Below are positions 6,731 to 16,084 of a stretch of DNA of 64,000 bases, in pieces. Within the stretch, counting starts at the first letter, position 1, and each line of letters opens with the position of its first letter. The stretch is from Streptomyces sp. SAJ15 (GTDB lineage: Bacteria > Actinomycetota > Actinomycetes > Streptomycetales > Streptomycetaceae). Under the pieces are notes generated by a model. It made no database searches. It was not told the DNA's origin and worked only from the letters and a program-made list of their open reading frames with translations. A program made the position numbers and the translations under genes. Location: positions 62,001 to 126,000 of the forward strand of contig NZ_NISY01000015.1 in the NCBI RefSeq assembly GCF_007595705.1, read 5' to 3'.

Positions 6731-9700
6731 TCACTCTCGTTCGGCCCAGAAGAGTGTATAGGGAGAATTCTGTTGCGCGTGTCCGCGAACGCCCACCCCG
6801 CCTATCTCTGTACCTCTGGTGTCGATCAGTGGTAGACATCGATCCCTGCAAAAATTACGTGATGCAGCCCCATAGACGGCGTGTTCGTTGGGCCCGAGGG
6901 AATTCAAGATCCCTTCCTCTGCGTGCCCAGGAGCCTGCACGAACTTCTCCTGAGGATGCAGTTTTCCGGCCCAGCCGGGTGGCGCCGCGCCACTGCCATT
7001 GATGCCAATGTGGACACTGTACGCCTTTGTTTCGGAGTTGAAGACTCCAATCACTGCAGTTGTGCCCTTCTTGTCTGCCATGAAGTAATCGTCTCTCATG
7101 GACTGCAACTCCTCAGCTCTGTCCAACGCTAGCCGGGCATCAGCCTCCGAACCGGGTGGGCATGGGCTTAGCCCCAGGACATCGGTCCAAGTGTGGGGAT
7201 TTGTGACGTAGGAGGTGGGGCTGGGTGCTGGGCCGAGGCCCAACGGGTCTGCTGACAGGTAGCGGGCTGTGTCCGGGGCGTAGTAGCGCTGGACGTTGTA
7301 GTGGAGCCCGGTTTCTGGGTCGAAGTACTGGCCCGGGAAGCGGAGTGGGGTGTAGGCCGTGCTGTCCGTTGTCCACGTTGTCGTGCCCCAGAGAGTGCTG
7401 CGGGTGCGCCACGCGATGACGCCCGCCTCGTCCACCAGCTCGGTCGGGGTGCCGACCAGATCCGTGACGATGGCGAAGAAGCGGGCGTTGATCTCGCGCT
7501 GGGTCGTGGCGTCGGTGATGCGTTCGGTTTGGGCGATCGGACGCAGGCCCGCGTGGTCCCAGGTCAAGGTGATCGGGTTCGGCAAACCAGGCGCCGTGGT
7601 GATTTCTTCTACCAGGGTGGGGCCGTCCCAGGTGAAGTTGACCTGCTCGGCCACCGTTGCGCCGTCTGAGTCCAGGCGCTGCTTGGCCACGCGGCGGCCG
7701 AAGGGGTCGTACAGGTAGCGCCAGATCGTGCCATCCGGCGTGGTGACCTGGCGTAGACGGTCCTCGGGGTCCCACTCGTAGCGCCAGGTGTCCGGTTTCT
7801 TGGAGAGACGGGACTTTTGGCGCAGCACCAGGCGGCCCGCGGCGTCGTGTTCGTAGCGGATCTTGCCCGCGCGGGTGATGCGGGTGCCCTCGTATGTGCG
7901 GGTGCCCGTGGCTTCCTGGGCGGGGTGCTCCGAAGGCCAGGCTGCCTGGGTTTGGTTGCCGGCCTCGTCGTAGGCGTAGGTCTCCTGCCAGCCGTGCGCG
8001 TGGACCGTCGTGACCCGGCCCGCCGCGTCCAGGGTGAACGTCTGCGGGCCGCGCAGGTGGTCGTCCACGGCGGTGAGGTGGCCGTCCGGGCGGTAGGTGT
8101 AGGTCCGGGACTGGATCCGGCCGCCGTCGCGCCCCGTTAGCGACTGCGCCGTCAGACGGCCCAGGTCGTCCCAGGTGCTGGTCAGGCTGAGCGCCTCGCC
8201 TATTCGGCGTTCCGTTTCGCGGCCCGCCGCGTCGTGTGCGAAGTCCAGGGTGTGGCCCGAGGCCACCAGCCCGGTGCGGTTACCCGCCGCGTCATACGAG
8301 TACTCGCTCACCGCGCCCGTCGGGGTCGTCCGGCGGGTGCGGCGGCCCAGTGCGTCGTATGTGTGGGTCAGGACCCGGCCCGCCACCATCTCCGACTTGA
8401 CCCGGCCCATGCGGTCCCGCTGGTAGACCACCTCCGTGTCCGGGCCGGTCGCCGAGAGCAGGCGGCCCGCCGGGTCGTACAGGAAGGTCGTCTCCCGCCC
8501 CGCGGCGTCCTTCCGGACCGTGCGGCCCAGCGCGTCGCGCTCGTACGAGACCGACTCGCCCAGCGGGTTCGTCCGCGACACCAGCCGACCCGCCGCGTCG
8601 TACGCGTACGACACCCGCCGGTCGTCGAAGTCCGTCTCCGCCACCAGGCGGCCCGCCGGGTCGTACTCGTAGCCCCAGGTCAGGCCCTGCGGGTTCGCCA
8701 CCTCCGTCAGGCGCAGCGACGCGTCGTGCGTGAACTCGTAGCGGACGCCGTCCGGGCCGGTCCTCGCCGTCAGCAGGTCGAAGTGGGTGTACTCGTACGT
8801 CGTCACCCCGCCGACCGCGTCGGTGTGCGACGTGCAGTTGCCCTCGCCGTCGTATGTCCAGGTCTCCGACGAGCCGTCGGGGTTTTCGCGGCTCGCGAGC
8901 TTGCCTTCCACCGTCCAGGACAGGCGCGTCACCGCGCCCAGCGGGTCCGTGATGCTCACCGGCCGGCCGAAGCCATCGCGCTCGTAGCGCGTCACCGCCC
9001 CCAGCGGGTCCGTGACCTCCAACGGCAGGCCCGCCGCGTCGCAGCGGACGCGCGTCGTCTCGCCCAGGGCGTTGGTCACCGCCGCAAGGTGGCCGCGGTC
9101 GTCGTACGCGTAGTGGGTGGTGTGGCCCGCCGGGTCGGTCATCGACGTGCGGCGGCCCGCCTCGTCGTAGGTCTGCTGCCAGACGGCGCCGTCCGGACCG
9201 GTCATGGTCAGGGGCAGGCCCAGGTCGTTGTACGTGGCCGTGGAACTCGCGCCGTCCGGGCGGGTGATCTGTGTCAGGCGGCCGGACTCGTCGTACGTGA
9301 ACTCCGTCGTGTTGCCCAGCGCGTCCGCACGGGACAGCACGCGGTCGTGGCGGTCATACGTCGTCCGGGTCGTGTGTCCCAGAGGGTCGGTCTCCGCGAC
9401 GACCTGGCAGCGTTCGTTGACCACGTAGCGGCTGACGGCGCCCTCCGGCGTGGTGACCGTCGTGACCCGGTGGCCGGTCGTTTCGTCCCGGCCGTCGTAG
9501 TCGAACCGGTTGGCGACGTGGCCCGCTTCGCCTCCCTGCTCGATACAGCGGTCTTGGTCGTCGTAGACGTAGTCGTAGCGGCTGTCGTTGGTGTCGGTCC
9601 AGGAGATGACACGGCGGCGGTCGTCGTAACCGAAGCGGAGCGGCAGCCCAGAGGAGTTGACGACCTCGGTGAGGTTGCCGTCGGTGTAGCCGTAGCGGAC

Positions 9701-11479
9701 CAGTTCCTGGTGGGTGCCGTCGTCCGCCGCGCCCGCCAGGTACAGGGCGGTGACGCGGCCGTCGGCCGTGTCGAGCTTCAGGGTGTAGCCGGCGCTGTGG
9801 ACGACGCCCGTCGGGGCGCCCTCGATGTCGTACTCGAAGGTGATCCAGTGACCGTCGCGGTCGGATATCTGCTCCAGCCGGGCCTCGCCGTCGCCGCCGT
9901 TCTCGACGCCCGCCGGGCCGGTGAAGTGGCGGACCCAGCCCGTCGCCGGGTCGGTGAGGGTGTAGTCGCCGTGCGCGTCCCGCTCCAACGGCCAGCGTGG
10001 GCCGGCCTCGGGGAGGGTGGGGACGCCGGGGGCCGGGTGCGGATACGCGAGGACCAGGCCGTCCTCGCTGAGGAAGACCACGCCCTCGGCGTCGATCTCC
10101 AGCCGCTGGTCCACCGTGCTCGACCAGGAAGGGCCGAACCACCGGCCGGCCGCGTAACCGGACTCCACCCGGCGGGTGAAGGACAAGGGCAGTAGGCCGG
10201 GGAGCGAGACATCCGTCTGCGCGAGGAGCATCTTCCCGGTCGCCATGTCGATCGGGTCGCCCTCGCATTTCCTGTCCTCGTCCTTCTTCGACCGCTCCAA
10301 CGGCCCGTCGCTCGACGCCCTACGCCCCGGGCCCTTGTCCGGCGCATGTCGGGTCGCCTTGGCCGCGTTCACCCCCGTCTTCGCCGCCCCCAGCCCCTTG
10401 CCGCCCAGGATCTCGGGCAGGGCTCGGCCGAAGCCCTCGGCGGGGTCCTGGGCGAAGGCGTTGGCGACGTTCTTGATCGTGCCGACGGGGTCGTTGGCTG
10501 CCGTCACCAGGCCGGCGGCGGTGGTGTTGAGGTTGGTGTAGTACTCCGCCGGGTGCGTGAGGTTGTACGGGTCGAGCGGGTTCAGGCCGCGGACGGTGCT
10601 GACGATGCCGGCGGTGCCCTTGACGGCGCCGACGACGACGTGTTCGGCGTCCAGACTCGCGCGGGTGCCCGCGTCGCCGAGTTGTTCGTCGTAGGAGGGC
10701 TTGGGCGGGGCCAGGGCGTGGGCCTCCTGGATCGCCGTGCGGGCGGTCTCGGCGGCGGTGTTGCGCTGCGTGCGGGCGTGGTCCAGCTTGTCCTGGGCCG
10801 CCTCGGCCGCGGCGGGGCCCGGGTCGTGGAAGACGGGCTTCGGGCCGGGGTCCTCGCCCTTCTTGGCGGCGGCGTTGTACGCCTTCGCCTTGGCGTTGTA
10901 CGCGGTGCGGGCGGCGGCGGACGCCTCCTTCGCCTTGTTGTACGCCGCCAGCGCCAGCTTGGCCTCGCCCTGGGCCCAGCCCACGGTCACGGCGTAGGCC
11001 TCCAGCGCCTTGGCCGCCTTCTCGCAGGCGTCGGCCGCCCTGAACCAGTCCTTCGGCTTGACCGACACCTCCTCCCGGAAGGCGTCCGCGGTCTTGCCGC
11101 GCCAGCGGTCGGAGTCCAGGCCCTTGAGGCCGTTGCCGACCTTGTCGAACGCCTTCTGGAAGTCCTTCAGGTGGCGCACCGTGGAGCGGATCTTCGACAC
11201 GCTGCCGTAGACCAGCTTCTTGGGGTCGTCGGTCTGGCCCAGCTCCATCTCCGAGACGTCCGCGCCCAGGTAGTTGGCGACCGACTTGGACTTGTCGCGG
11301 ACCCAGTCGGCCTGGTCGTGCAGGCCGATCTTGTCCAGCCCGTCGGCGCCCACCTCGCCGACGAGCTCGACGCCCTCGCCGACCAGCTCCACGCCGTCCT
11401 CGACGAAGTCCTCGACCGAGTCGGGGGTCACGTCCTTGACGAACCCGCCGATCTTCCCGCCGATGTCATCCAGACCCAT
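6731..11479 (-). CDS. RHS-repeat polymorphic toxin with deaminase-like C-terminal tip
   Basis: The 1582 residues fall into four parts. Residues 1-330 are an ESX-like helical region with W-R-G-K-T-A-D-A-F and a long Ala/Lys coiled stretch. At about 400-430 is a DUF6531-type opening (D-P-I-D-M-A-T-G-K). A long array of YD/RHS repeats follows (many Y-x-Y-D-x-x-G-R) to the core end R-Y-L-S-A-D-P-L-G-L. The variable tip is about 1444-1582. The tip has G-H-A-E-E (His1519, Glu1521) and C-R-D-R-C (Cys1544, Cys1548), the His-x-Glu plus Cys pair that binds zinc in the cytidine-deaminase fold. It probably edits a nucleic-acid base in a rival cell. There is no signal peptide, so export is likely by the type VII route. 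The start overlaps the upstream stop by 1 bp (TGATG). Confidence 0.85.
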   Translation of the reverse strand: MGLDDIGGKIGGFVKDVTPDSVEDFVEDGVELVGEGVELVGEVGADGLDKIGLHDQADWVRDKSKSVANYLGADVSEMELGQTDDPKKLVYGSVSKIRSTVRHLKDFQKAFDKVGNGLKGLDSDRWRGKTADAFREEVSVKPKDWFRAADACEKAAKALEAYAVTVGWAQGEAKLALAAYNKAKEASAAARTAYNAKAKAYNAAAKKGEDPGPKPVFHDPGPAAAEAAQDKLDHARTQRNTAAETARTAIQEAHALAPPKPSYDEQLGDAGTRASLDAEHVVVGAVKGTAGIVSTVRGLNPLDPYNLTHPAEYYTNLNTTAAGLVTAANDPVGTIKNVANAFAQDPAEGFGRALPEILGGKGLGAAKTGVNAAKATRHAPDKGPGRRASSDGPLERSKKDEDRKCEGDPIDMATGKMLLAQTDVSLPGLLPLSFTRRVESGYAAGRWFGPSWSSTVDQRLEIDAEGVVFLSEDGLVLAYPHPAPGVPTLPEAGPRWPLERDAHGDYTLTDPATGWVRHFTGPAGVENGGDGEARLEQISDRDGHWITFEYDIEGAPTGVVHSAGYTLKLDTADGRVTALYLAGAADDGTHQELVRYGYTDGNLTEVVNSSGLPLRFGYDDRRRVISWTDTNDSRYDYVYDDQDRCIEQGGEAGHVANRFDYDGRDETTGHRVTTVTTPEGAVSRYVVNERCQVVAETDPLGHTTRTTYDRHDRVLSRADALGNTTEFTYDESGRLTQITRPDGASSTATYNDLGLPLTMTGPDGAVWQQTYDEAGRRTSMTDPAGHTTHYAYDDRGHLAAVTNALGETTRVRCDAAGLPLEVTDPLGAVTRYERDGFGRPVSITDPLGAVTRLSWTVEGKLASRENPDGSSETWTYDGEGNCTSHTDAVGGVTTYEYTHFDLLTARTGPDGVRYEFTHDASLRLTEVANPQGLTWGYEYDPAGRLVAETDFDDRRVSYAYDAAGRLVSRTNPLGESVSYERDALGRTVRKDAAGRETTFLYDPAGRLLSATGPDTEVVYQRDRMGRVKSEMVAGRVLTHTYDALGRRTRRTTPTGAVSEYSYDAAGNRTGLVASGHTLDFAHDAAGRETERRIGEALSLTSTWDDLGRLTAQSLTGRDGGRIQSRTYTYRPDGHLTAVDDHLRGPQTFTLDAAGRVTTVHAHGWQETYAYDEAGNQTQAAWPSEHPAQEATGTRTYEGTRITRAGKIRYEHDAAGRLVLRQKSRLSKKPDTWRYEWDPEDRLRQVTTPDGTIWRYLYDPFGRRVAKQRLDSDGATVAEQVNFTWDGPTLVEEITTAPGLPNPITLTWDHAGLRPIAQTERITDATTQREINARFFAIVTDLVGTPTELVDEAGVIAWRTRSTLWGTTTWTTDSTAYTPLRFPGQYFDPETGLHYNVQRYYAPDTARYLSADPLGLGPAPSPTSYVTNPHTWTDVLGLSPCPPGSEADARLALDRAEELQSMRDDYFMADKKGTTAVIGVFNSETKAYSVHIGINGSGAAPPGWAGKLHPQEKFVQAPGHAEEGILNSLGPNEHAVYGAASRNFCRDRCLPLIDTRGTEIGGVGVRGHAQQNSPYTLFWAERE

Positions 11480-12045
11480 CAGCGATCACCCCCCTCTGAT
11501 GCGGACCGAGCAGCGGTGATCACGTCGGAGACGCCTTTCTTGTCACGGATCTGGTCCGCCGTGGCCGACCACGTCTGCTTGGTCTGCTCGTGCGCCTGTT
11601 TGAAGGACTCCGCGCTGTAGTCGGGGGCGTAGACGTCCTCGGAGAACAGCTCGCTCACGGACTTCTTCTGCACCTCCTCCTCGCTGAGGTGCGGGTTGCC
11701 GGCGACCGCGTTCGCCGCGACCTTGAAGCCGCCCTTGATGTACTGCTCTTCCTCGAAGTGCGCGCCGGCCGCGAGACCGACCTTCCGTGCCAGCACGTTG
11801 GCGTCCTGGACCAGCCCCCGTACGCCCCACTCCCACAGCTCGACGAAGTCCTCGAAGTCCTTCGCGAGCTCGTTGTGCCCCGTCTCCATCGAGGTGAGCG
11901 ACAACTGGTCGAAGCCGGCGCCGATGAGCGAGCCGGTGTTGGTCCCGATCTCCCGCAGCTCGCTGATCGCCGCCCGCAGCCCCTTGGTGATCTGCTCCAG
12001 CGACTCCTTGTCGATCGCCAGGTCCGGCCCGCCTCCGCCGCTCAT
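11479..12045 (-). CDS. ESX/WXG-like partner protein of the RHS toxin
   Basis: This encodes 188 mainly helical residues from ATG 12045. The first 100 form two amphipathic helices with G-A-G-F-D-Q-L-S and W-E-W-G-V-R-G, resembling the helical hairpin of type VII secretion substrates or chaperones, though no exact W-x-G was fixed. It overlaps the SseB-like gene upstream by 4 bp and the RHS gene downstream by 1 bp, so the three are translationally coupled. It probably acts as targeting partner for export of the RHS protein. This role is inferred from operon position and helix pattern. Confidence 0.6.
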   Translation of the reverse strand: MSGGGGPDLAIDKESLEQITKGLRAAISELREIGTNTGSLIGAGFDQLSLTSMETGHNELAKDFEDFVELWEWGVRGLVQDANVLARKVGLAAGAHFEEEQYIKGGFKVAANAVAGNPHLSEEEVQKKSVSELFSEDVYAPDYSAESFKQAHEQTKQTWSATADQIRDKKGVSDVITAARSASEGGDR

Positions 12046-12539
12046 CGCGCGCCCTCCCCGAGGTCCCGGGCGAAGCCCGACCCGCTCGCCGCCTTGGCTG
12101 TCGCGTTCGCCGCCCGGTCCCCCCGGTCCGCCCGGTCCGCCCCGTTCGGCGCGTAGTCCACCGCCACCGCGTCCGGGACGATCCCGCGCGCCGGCGGCAG
12201 CAGCATCGAGCCGTCCTCGTCGGCGACGTTCACGGCCACCCCGGCCGGGACGCCCAGGCTCGGGATCACGATGTCCAGGAGCCGGGCGCCGAGGACGCTC
12301 AGGTACTCCCACTCCTCGTCGGGCGCCGCCCCCCGGGCGCGGGCGAAGCGGGACAGGGCCTCCTCGTCGGTGAAGGCGTAGATCCAGCGGATGCCGTCGC
12401 GCGCGGCCGACATCAGGCCCCCGTCGGCGAGCGGCACCAGCACCGCCGCGCGCCGGAACTCTCCTATCAGCGCGCCCGGTTCACCCTCCCCGGACCGCAT
12501 TGCGGCTATCTCGTCCGACACGTCCGAGCCGGAGTCCAT
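12042..12539 (-). CDS. SseB-family N-terminal domain protein
   Basis: The ATG at 12539 follows AGGGGGG and gives 165 residues. A longer upstream start was set aside because it lacks a ribosome site. The middle contains G-I-R-W-I-Y-A-F-T-D-E-E-A-L-S-R-F and P-A-G-V-A-V-N, typical of SseB-like domains found beside type VII-associated genes in Streptomyces. It is the first gene of the RHS operon and overlaps the next by 4 bp. The C-terminal 25 residues are Asp/Arg/Ala-rich and probably disordered. Its biochemical function is unknown. Confidence 0.65.
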   Translation of the reverse strand: MDSGSDVSDEIAAMRSGEGEPGALIGEFRRAAVLVPLADGGLMSAARDGIRWIYAFTDEEALSRFARARGAAPDEEWEYLSVLGARLLDIVIPSLGVPAGVAVNVADEDGSMLLPPARGIVPDAVAVDYAPNGADRADRGDRAANATAKAASGSGFARDLGEGAR

Positions 12540-12827
12540 CCCCGCCCCCCTGTAACAAATCGAAATCTCGAACTCCGCATGACAGTACGACATGGAGTCA
12601 TGGATTCATGACGCAGGGTGGCGGGTGGTTTGCGCCAGCTTTCCAGCCACATGCCGCACGCCGCACCCGCCGGGGGCCGCTCACCGCCGACCGCCCGCAC
12701 GCGTGAGTGCAAGGTTTCGTCCGCGTCACCTGCCGCCACAACGCGGTAATCCGGCGCCCATAGGGTCGGTCACACACCACCCCCGCGCACAGCAAGCGAA
12801 CGCGAGCGCAAGCCCTGTGGAGGCGTG
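12540..12827. promoter_or_regulatory. divergent control region, RHS operon / narK
   Basis: This 288-bp gap serves the RHS operon (minus) and narK (plus). Three 8-bp steps starting CATGGA/CATGAC occur at 12591, 12599 and 12607 and include the palindrome GTCATG-GATT-CATGAC (12597-12612), a candidate operator. Near narK, GTCAC-CTGCCG-CCACA (about 12725) is a weak match to the GlnR pattern gTnAC-n6-GnAAC. No promoter hexamers were assigned with confidence. Confidence 0.35.
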
Positions 12828-14288
12828 ATGCCCAGCCCGACGCCCACCCCGACCCCGACGCCCACCCCGACGTCCCTGACCGGCCGACCCCCCGCCCCCG
12901 GCGACGACGGCCCCGTCGCGCGTACTGCCCGGGGCCGCTGGATCCAGGAGTGGGATCCGGAGGACGAGACCTTCTGGCGTACGAAGGGCGAGCGGATCGC
13001 CACCCGCAACCTGGTGTTCTCCATACTCTCCGAGCACATCGGCTTCTCGATCTGGAGCCTGTGGTCGGTGATGGTGCTGTTCATGGGGCCGGAGTACGGG
13101 GTCGACCCTGCCGGGAAGTTCTTCCTGGTGGCGCTGCCCACCCTGGTCGGAGCCGTGCTCCGGGTGCCGTACACCTTCGCCGTGGCGCGCTTCGGCGGCC
13201 GGAACTGGACGGTGGTCAGCGCCGTGCTGCTGCTGGTCCCGGCGACGGCGGCCGCCGTGGTGATGGAGCCGGGCACCTCGTACGGGACCTTCCTGCTGGT
13301 CGGCGCGCTCACCGGCGTCGGCGGCGGCAACTTCGCCTCCTCCATGACCAACATCAACGCCTTCTACCCGCTGCGGAAGAAGGGCTGGGCCCTGGGCCTC
13401 AACGCGGGCGGCGGGAACATCGGCGTGCCCGTGATCCAACTCGTCGGGCTGCTCGTCATCGGGACCGCGGGCGCCGCCCACCCGCGCATCGTGCTCGCCG
13501 TCTACATCCCGCTCATCGTGGTCGCCGCCGTGCTCGCCGCGCTGTGCATGGACAACCTCGCGCCGGTGCGGAACGACGGCGGCGCCGTCCGGGAGGCGGC
13601 GCGCGACCCGCACACCTGGATCATGTCCTTCCTCTACGTCGGCACCTTCGGCTCGTTCATCGGCTACAGCTTCGCCTTCGGGCTGGTGCTGCAGAACCAG
13701 TTCGACCGCACCCCGCTCCAGGCCGCCTCGCTCACCTTCATCGGGCCGCTGCTGGGCTCGCTCATCCGGCCCGTCGGCGGCCGGCTCGCCGACGGGCTGG
13801 GCGGGGCGCGGGTCACGCTGTGGAACTTCGCCGCGATGGCCGCGGCGGCGCTGGTGGTCGTCTACGCCTCCGCCGAGCGCTCGCTCCCCGTCTTCCTCGT
13901 CGGCTTCATCGCCCTCTTCGTCTTCAGCGGGCTCGGCAACGGCTCCACCTACAAGATGATCCCCGCCATCTTCCGCGCCAAGGCGCTCGCCCGCGGGCTC
14001 ACCGGGGAGGCCGCGGAGACCTACGGGCGGCGACTCTCGGGCGCGGCCATGGGGCTGATCGGCGCGGCCGGCGGCCTGGGCGGCCTCGCCATCAACCTCG
14101 CCTTCCGGCAGTCCTTCCTGACCGCGCACTCCGGCACCCCCGCCTTCGTCTCCTTCCTCGCCTTCTACGCCCTGTGCGCCGCGCTGACCTGGGCCGTATA
14201 CCTGCGCCGGGCCCGCCAGGCGGAGGGAGCGGCGCAGCCCGTGGCCGATACCGCGCGGTCCCGGCCCGCCGTCTACGCGGACGTGTAA
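12828..14288 (+). CDS. narK: NarK-type nitrate/nitrite transporter
   Basis: The 486-residue protein has about 12 membrane segments and the nitrate/nitrite porter signature G-G-G-N-F-A-S-S-M-x-N-I-N with K-K-G-W-A-L-G-L-N-A-G-G-G-N-I-G. It belongs to the NNP branch of the MFS and moves nitrate in or nitrite out. ATG 12828 was chosen because GGAGG ends 4 bp upstream. The GTG 3 bp earlier is too close. The first 15 residues are a Pro-Thr repeat encoded by a tandem CCGACGCCCACC-like unit. The next gene is the NnaR-type regulator, a pairing I recall from other Streptomyces, which supports a role in nitrate/nitrite handling. Confidence 0.88.
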   Translation: MPSPTPTPTPTPTPTSLTGRPPAPGDDGPVARTARGRWIQEWDPEDETFWRTKGERIATRNLVFSILSEHIGFSIWSLWSVMVLFMGPEYGVDPAGKFFLVALPTLVGAVLRVPYTFAVARFGGRNWTVVSAVLLLVPATAAAVVMEPGTSYGTFLLVGALTGVGGGNFASSMTNINAFYPLRKKGWALGLNAGGGNIGVPVIQLVGLLVIGTAGAAHPRIVLAVYIPLIVVAAVLAALCMDNLAPVRNDGGAVREAARDPHTWIMSFLYVGTFGSFIGYSFAFGLVLQNQFDRTPLQAASLTFIGPLLGSLIRPVGGRLADGLGGARVTLWNFAAMAAAALVVVYASAERSLPVFLVGFIALFVFSGLGNGSTYKMIPAIFRAKALARGLTGEAAETYGRRLSGAAMGLIGAAGGLGGLAINLAFRQSFLTAHSGTPAFVSFLAFYALCAALTWAVYLRRARQAEGAAQPVADTARSRPAVYADV

Positions 14289-14294
14289 GTCTCC

Positions 14295-14321
14295 GTAACA
14301 CCAGGGAAATCCGTCCGAACC
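14295..14321 (+). promoter_or_regulatory. candidate GlnR box between narK and nnaR
   Basis: The spaced elements GTAAC-n6-GAAAT-n6-GAACC match the actinobacterial GlnR consensus gTnAC-n6-GaAAc followed by a further half-site. The site lies 7 bp past the narK stop and about 100 bp before the chosen nnaR start. GlnR control of nitrogen-assimilation genes together with NnaR is known in Streptomyces; binding here is inferred. Confidence 0.5.
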
Positions 14322-14418
14322 GCGCCCGTCACGGGGTGCGAGGAGGATGCGGAGACCGCAGGCGTACGCCGCCGTCTCGGCGATGTACGTGAACGACAGC
14401 GGATCGGGGCGAGAAGCG

Positions 14419-15909
14419 ATGCACGGAAAACCCCCCACGGGTCAGCACGCCCAGGGGCAACCCCCCACACGGGCCGGGCGGCACCTCCGGGATCGGGATC
14501 GGGACCAGCACCCCACGAGCCGGGCCCGGCACCGTCACGGACCGCCGGCGGACGAGGGAGCCGGTGCCGGTGCCGGTGCTGAGGCCAGTCCCGGTCCCGG
14601 TGTCAGTCCCGGTGCTGATGCCGGTGTCGGCGGTGCGGGGCCCGTGGACGGCGCGGCGCCCGTGGACGGCGTCGCCCCCGCCGCCGGCACGCCGGGCCCC
14701 GCCCCCGCCGCCACACCGGCCTCCGGCCCCGCCCGTGCCGTCGCCGAGAGCCCCGGCGACGCCGCCGTCGGGCCGCTCGCCGGGTTCACCGTCGGTGTCA
14801 CCGCGGCCCGTCGGGCCGAGGAGTTGGCCGCCCTGCTCCGGCGGCGCGGGGCCGCCGTGCTGCACGCGCCCGCGCTGCGCATCGTGCCGCTGCCCGACGA
14901 CACCGAACTGCTCGACTCCACCAAGCGGTTGATCGCCGACGCGCCCGACGTCGTCGTGGCCACCACCGCCATCGGCTTCCGCGGCTGGATCGAGGCCGCG
15001 GACGGCTGGGGGGTGGGCGAGGAGCTGCTGGAGCGGCTGCGCGGCGTCACGCTGCTCGCCCGCGGACCCAAGGTGCGCGGCGCGATCCGGGCCGCCGGAC
15101 TCACCGAACACTGGTCGCCCGCCTCCGAGTCGATGGCCGAGCTGCTGGACCACCTGCTGGCGCAGGGCGTCGCCGGCCGCCGGATCGCGGTGCAGCTGCA
15201 CGGCGAACCGCTGCCCGGCTTCGTCGAGTCGCTGCGGGCCGGCGGCGCCGAGGTCATCGGGGTGCCCGTCTACCGCTGGATGCCGCCGGCGGACCTCGCC
15301 CCGCTGGACCGGCTGCTGGACGCGGCGGTCGGCCGCTCGGTGGACGCCATCACCTTCACCAGCGCCCCCGCCGCCGCCGGCCTGCTGGACCGGGCCCGGG
15401 AGCGCGGGATGCTCGACGCGCTCCTCGACGCGCTCCGCCACGACGTGCTGCCGGCCTGCGTGGGGCCGGTGACCGCGCTGCCGCTCCAGGCGCTCGACGT
15501 GCCCACCCGACAGCCCGAGCGGTTCCGGCTCGGCCCGCTGGTGCAGCTCCTGACCGGTGAACTCCCCGGCCGGGCACACCCACTCCCGGTCGCCGGCCGG
15601 CGACTGGAGATCCGCGGCCACGCCGTCCTCGTCGACGGCGAACTCCGCGCGGTCCCCCCGGCCGGGATGGCCCTGCTGCGCGCCCTCGCCCGCCGCCCCG
15701 GCTGGGTCGTCGCCCGTGCCGACCTGCTGCGCGTCCTCCCGGGCTCCGGCAGCGACGAGCACGCCGTCGAGACCGCGATGGCGCGGCTCCGCGGTGCCCT
15801 CGGCTCCCCGAAGCTGATCCAGACCGTGGTCAAGCGCGGCTACCGGCTGGCGCTGGACCCGGTCGCGGAGACGAAGTACGGGGAGCCGGAGGGCGCGAGC
15901 GAGGGCTGA
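14419..15909 (+). CDS. nnaR: NnaR-type regulator: HemD-like domain fused to winged helix
   Basis: From ATG 14419 the protein has 496 residues. After about 115 low-complexity Ala/Gly/Pro residues comes a uroporphyrinogen-III-synthase-like domain (about 118-370, opening G-F-T-V-G-V-T-A-A-R-R). A C-terminal OmpR-type winged helix follows (about 393-480, with H-A-V-E-T-A-M-A-R-L-R and V-K-R-G-Y-R-L). This combination is the NnaR family, which acts on nitrate/nitrite assimilation genes with GlnR. It is not expected to make heme. In-frame ATGs at 14347 and 14383 give longer versions but lack a spaced ribosome site. The N-terminus is encoded by short GGTGCC/GTCCCG-type repeats. Confidence 0.85.
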   Translation: MHGKPPTGQHAQGQPPTRAGRHLRDRDRDQHPTSRARHRHGPPADEGAGAGAGAEASPGPGVSPGADAGVGGAGPVDGAAPVDGVAPAAGTPGPAPAATPASGPARAVAESPGDAAVGPLAGFTVGVTAARRAEELAALLRRRGAAVLHAPALRIVPLPDDTELLDSTKRLIADAPDVVVATTAIGFRGWIEAADGWGVGEELLERLRGVTLLARGPKVRGAIRAAGLTEHWSPASESMAELLDHLLAQGVAGRRIAVQLHGEPLPGFVESLRAGGAEVIGVPVYRWMPPADLAPLDRLLDAAVGRSVDAITFTSAPAAAGLLDRARERGMLDALLDALRHDVLPACVGPVTALPLQALDVPTRQPERFRLGPLVQLLTGELPGRAHPLPVAGRRLEIRGHAVLVDGELRAVPPAGMALLRALARRPGWVVARADLLRVLPGSGSDEHAVETAMARLRGALGSPKLIQTVVKRGYRLALDPVAETKYGEPEGASEG

Positions 15910-16084
15910 GGGCGGAGCGGGGGCGCGCGGCCCGGCCCGGGGGCGCAACCCCCGGACTTCTGCGGGCTTTTCGCGGAGAGTCGCTCCAGGCACTCTGGGG
16001 AGAGCGGCATCCCCCAGCGGAGGCGCCGGACTCCTCAACGGAGGCGCCGGACCGTGCCTCGCGTACCGAAGGAGTGACCAGAGC

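Noticed and set aside
8234..10195. Plus-strand frame of 653 codons opposite the RHS repeats
   Set aside because: It is the complement of the RHS/YD repeats, so it looks repetitive itself. It has no start signal and the RHS frame is certain.
14347..14418. Earlier nnaR starts at 14347 and 14383
   Set aside because: The AGGAGG abuts the 14347 ATG with no spacer and the 14383 ATG has none. They remain possible but less likely than 14419.
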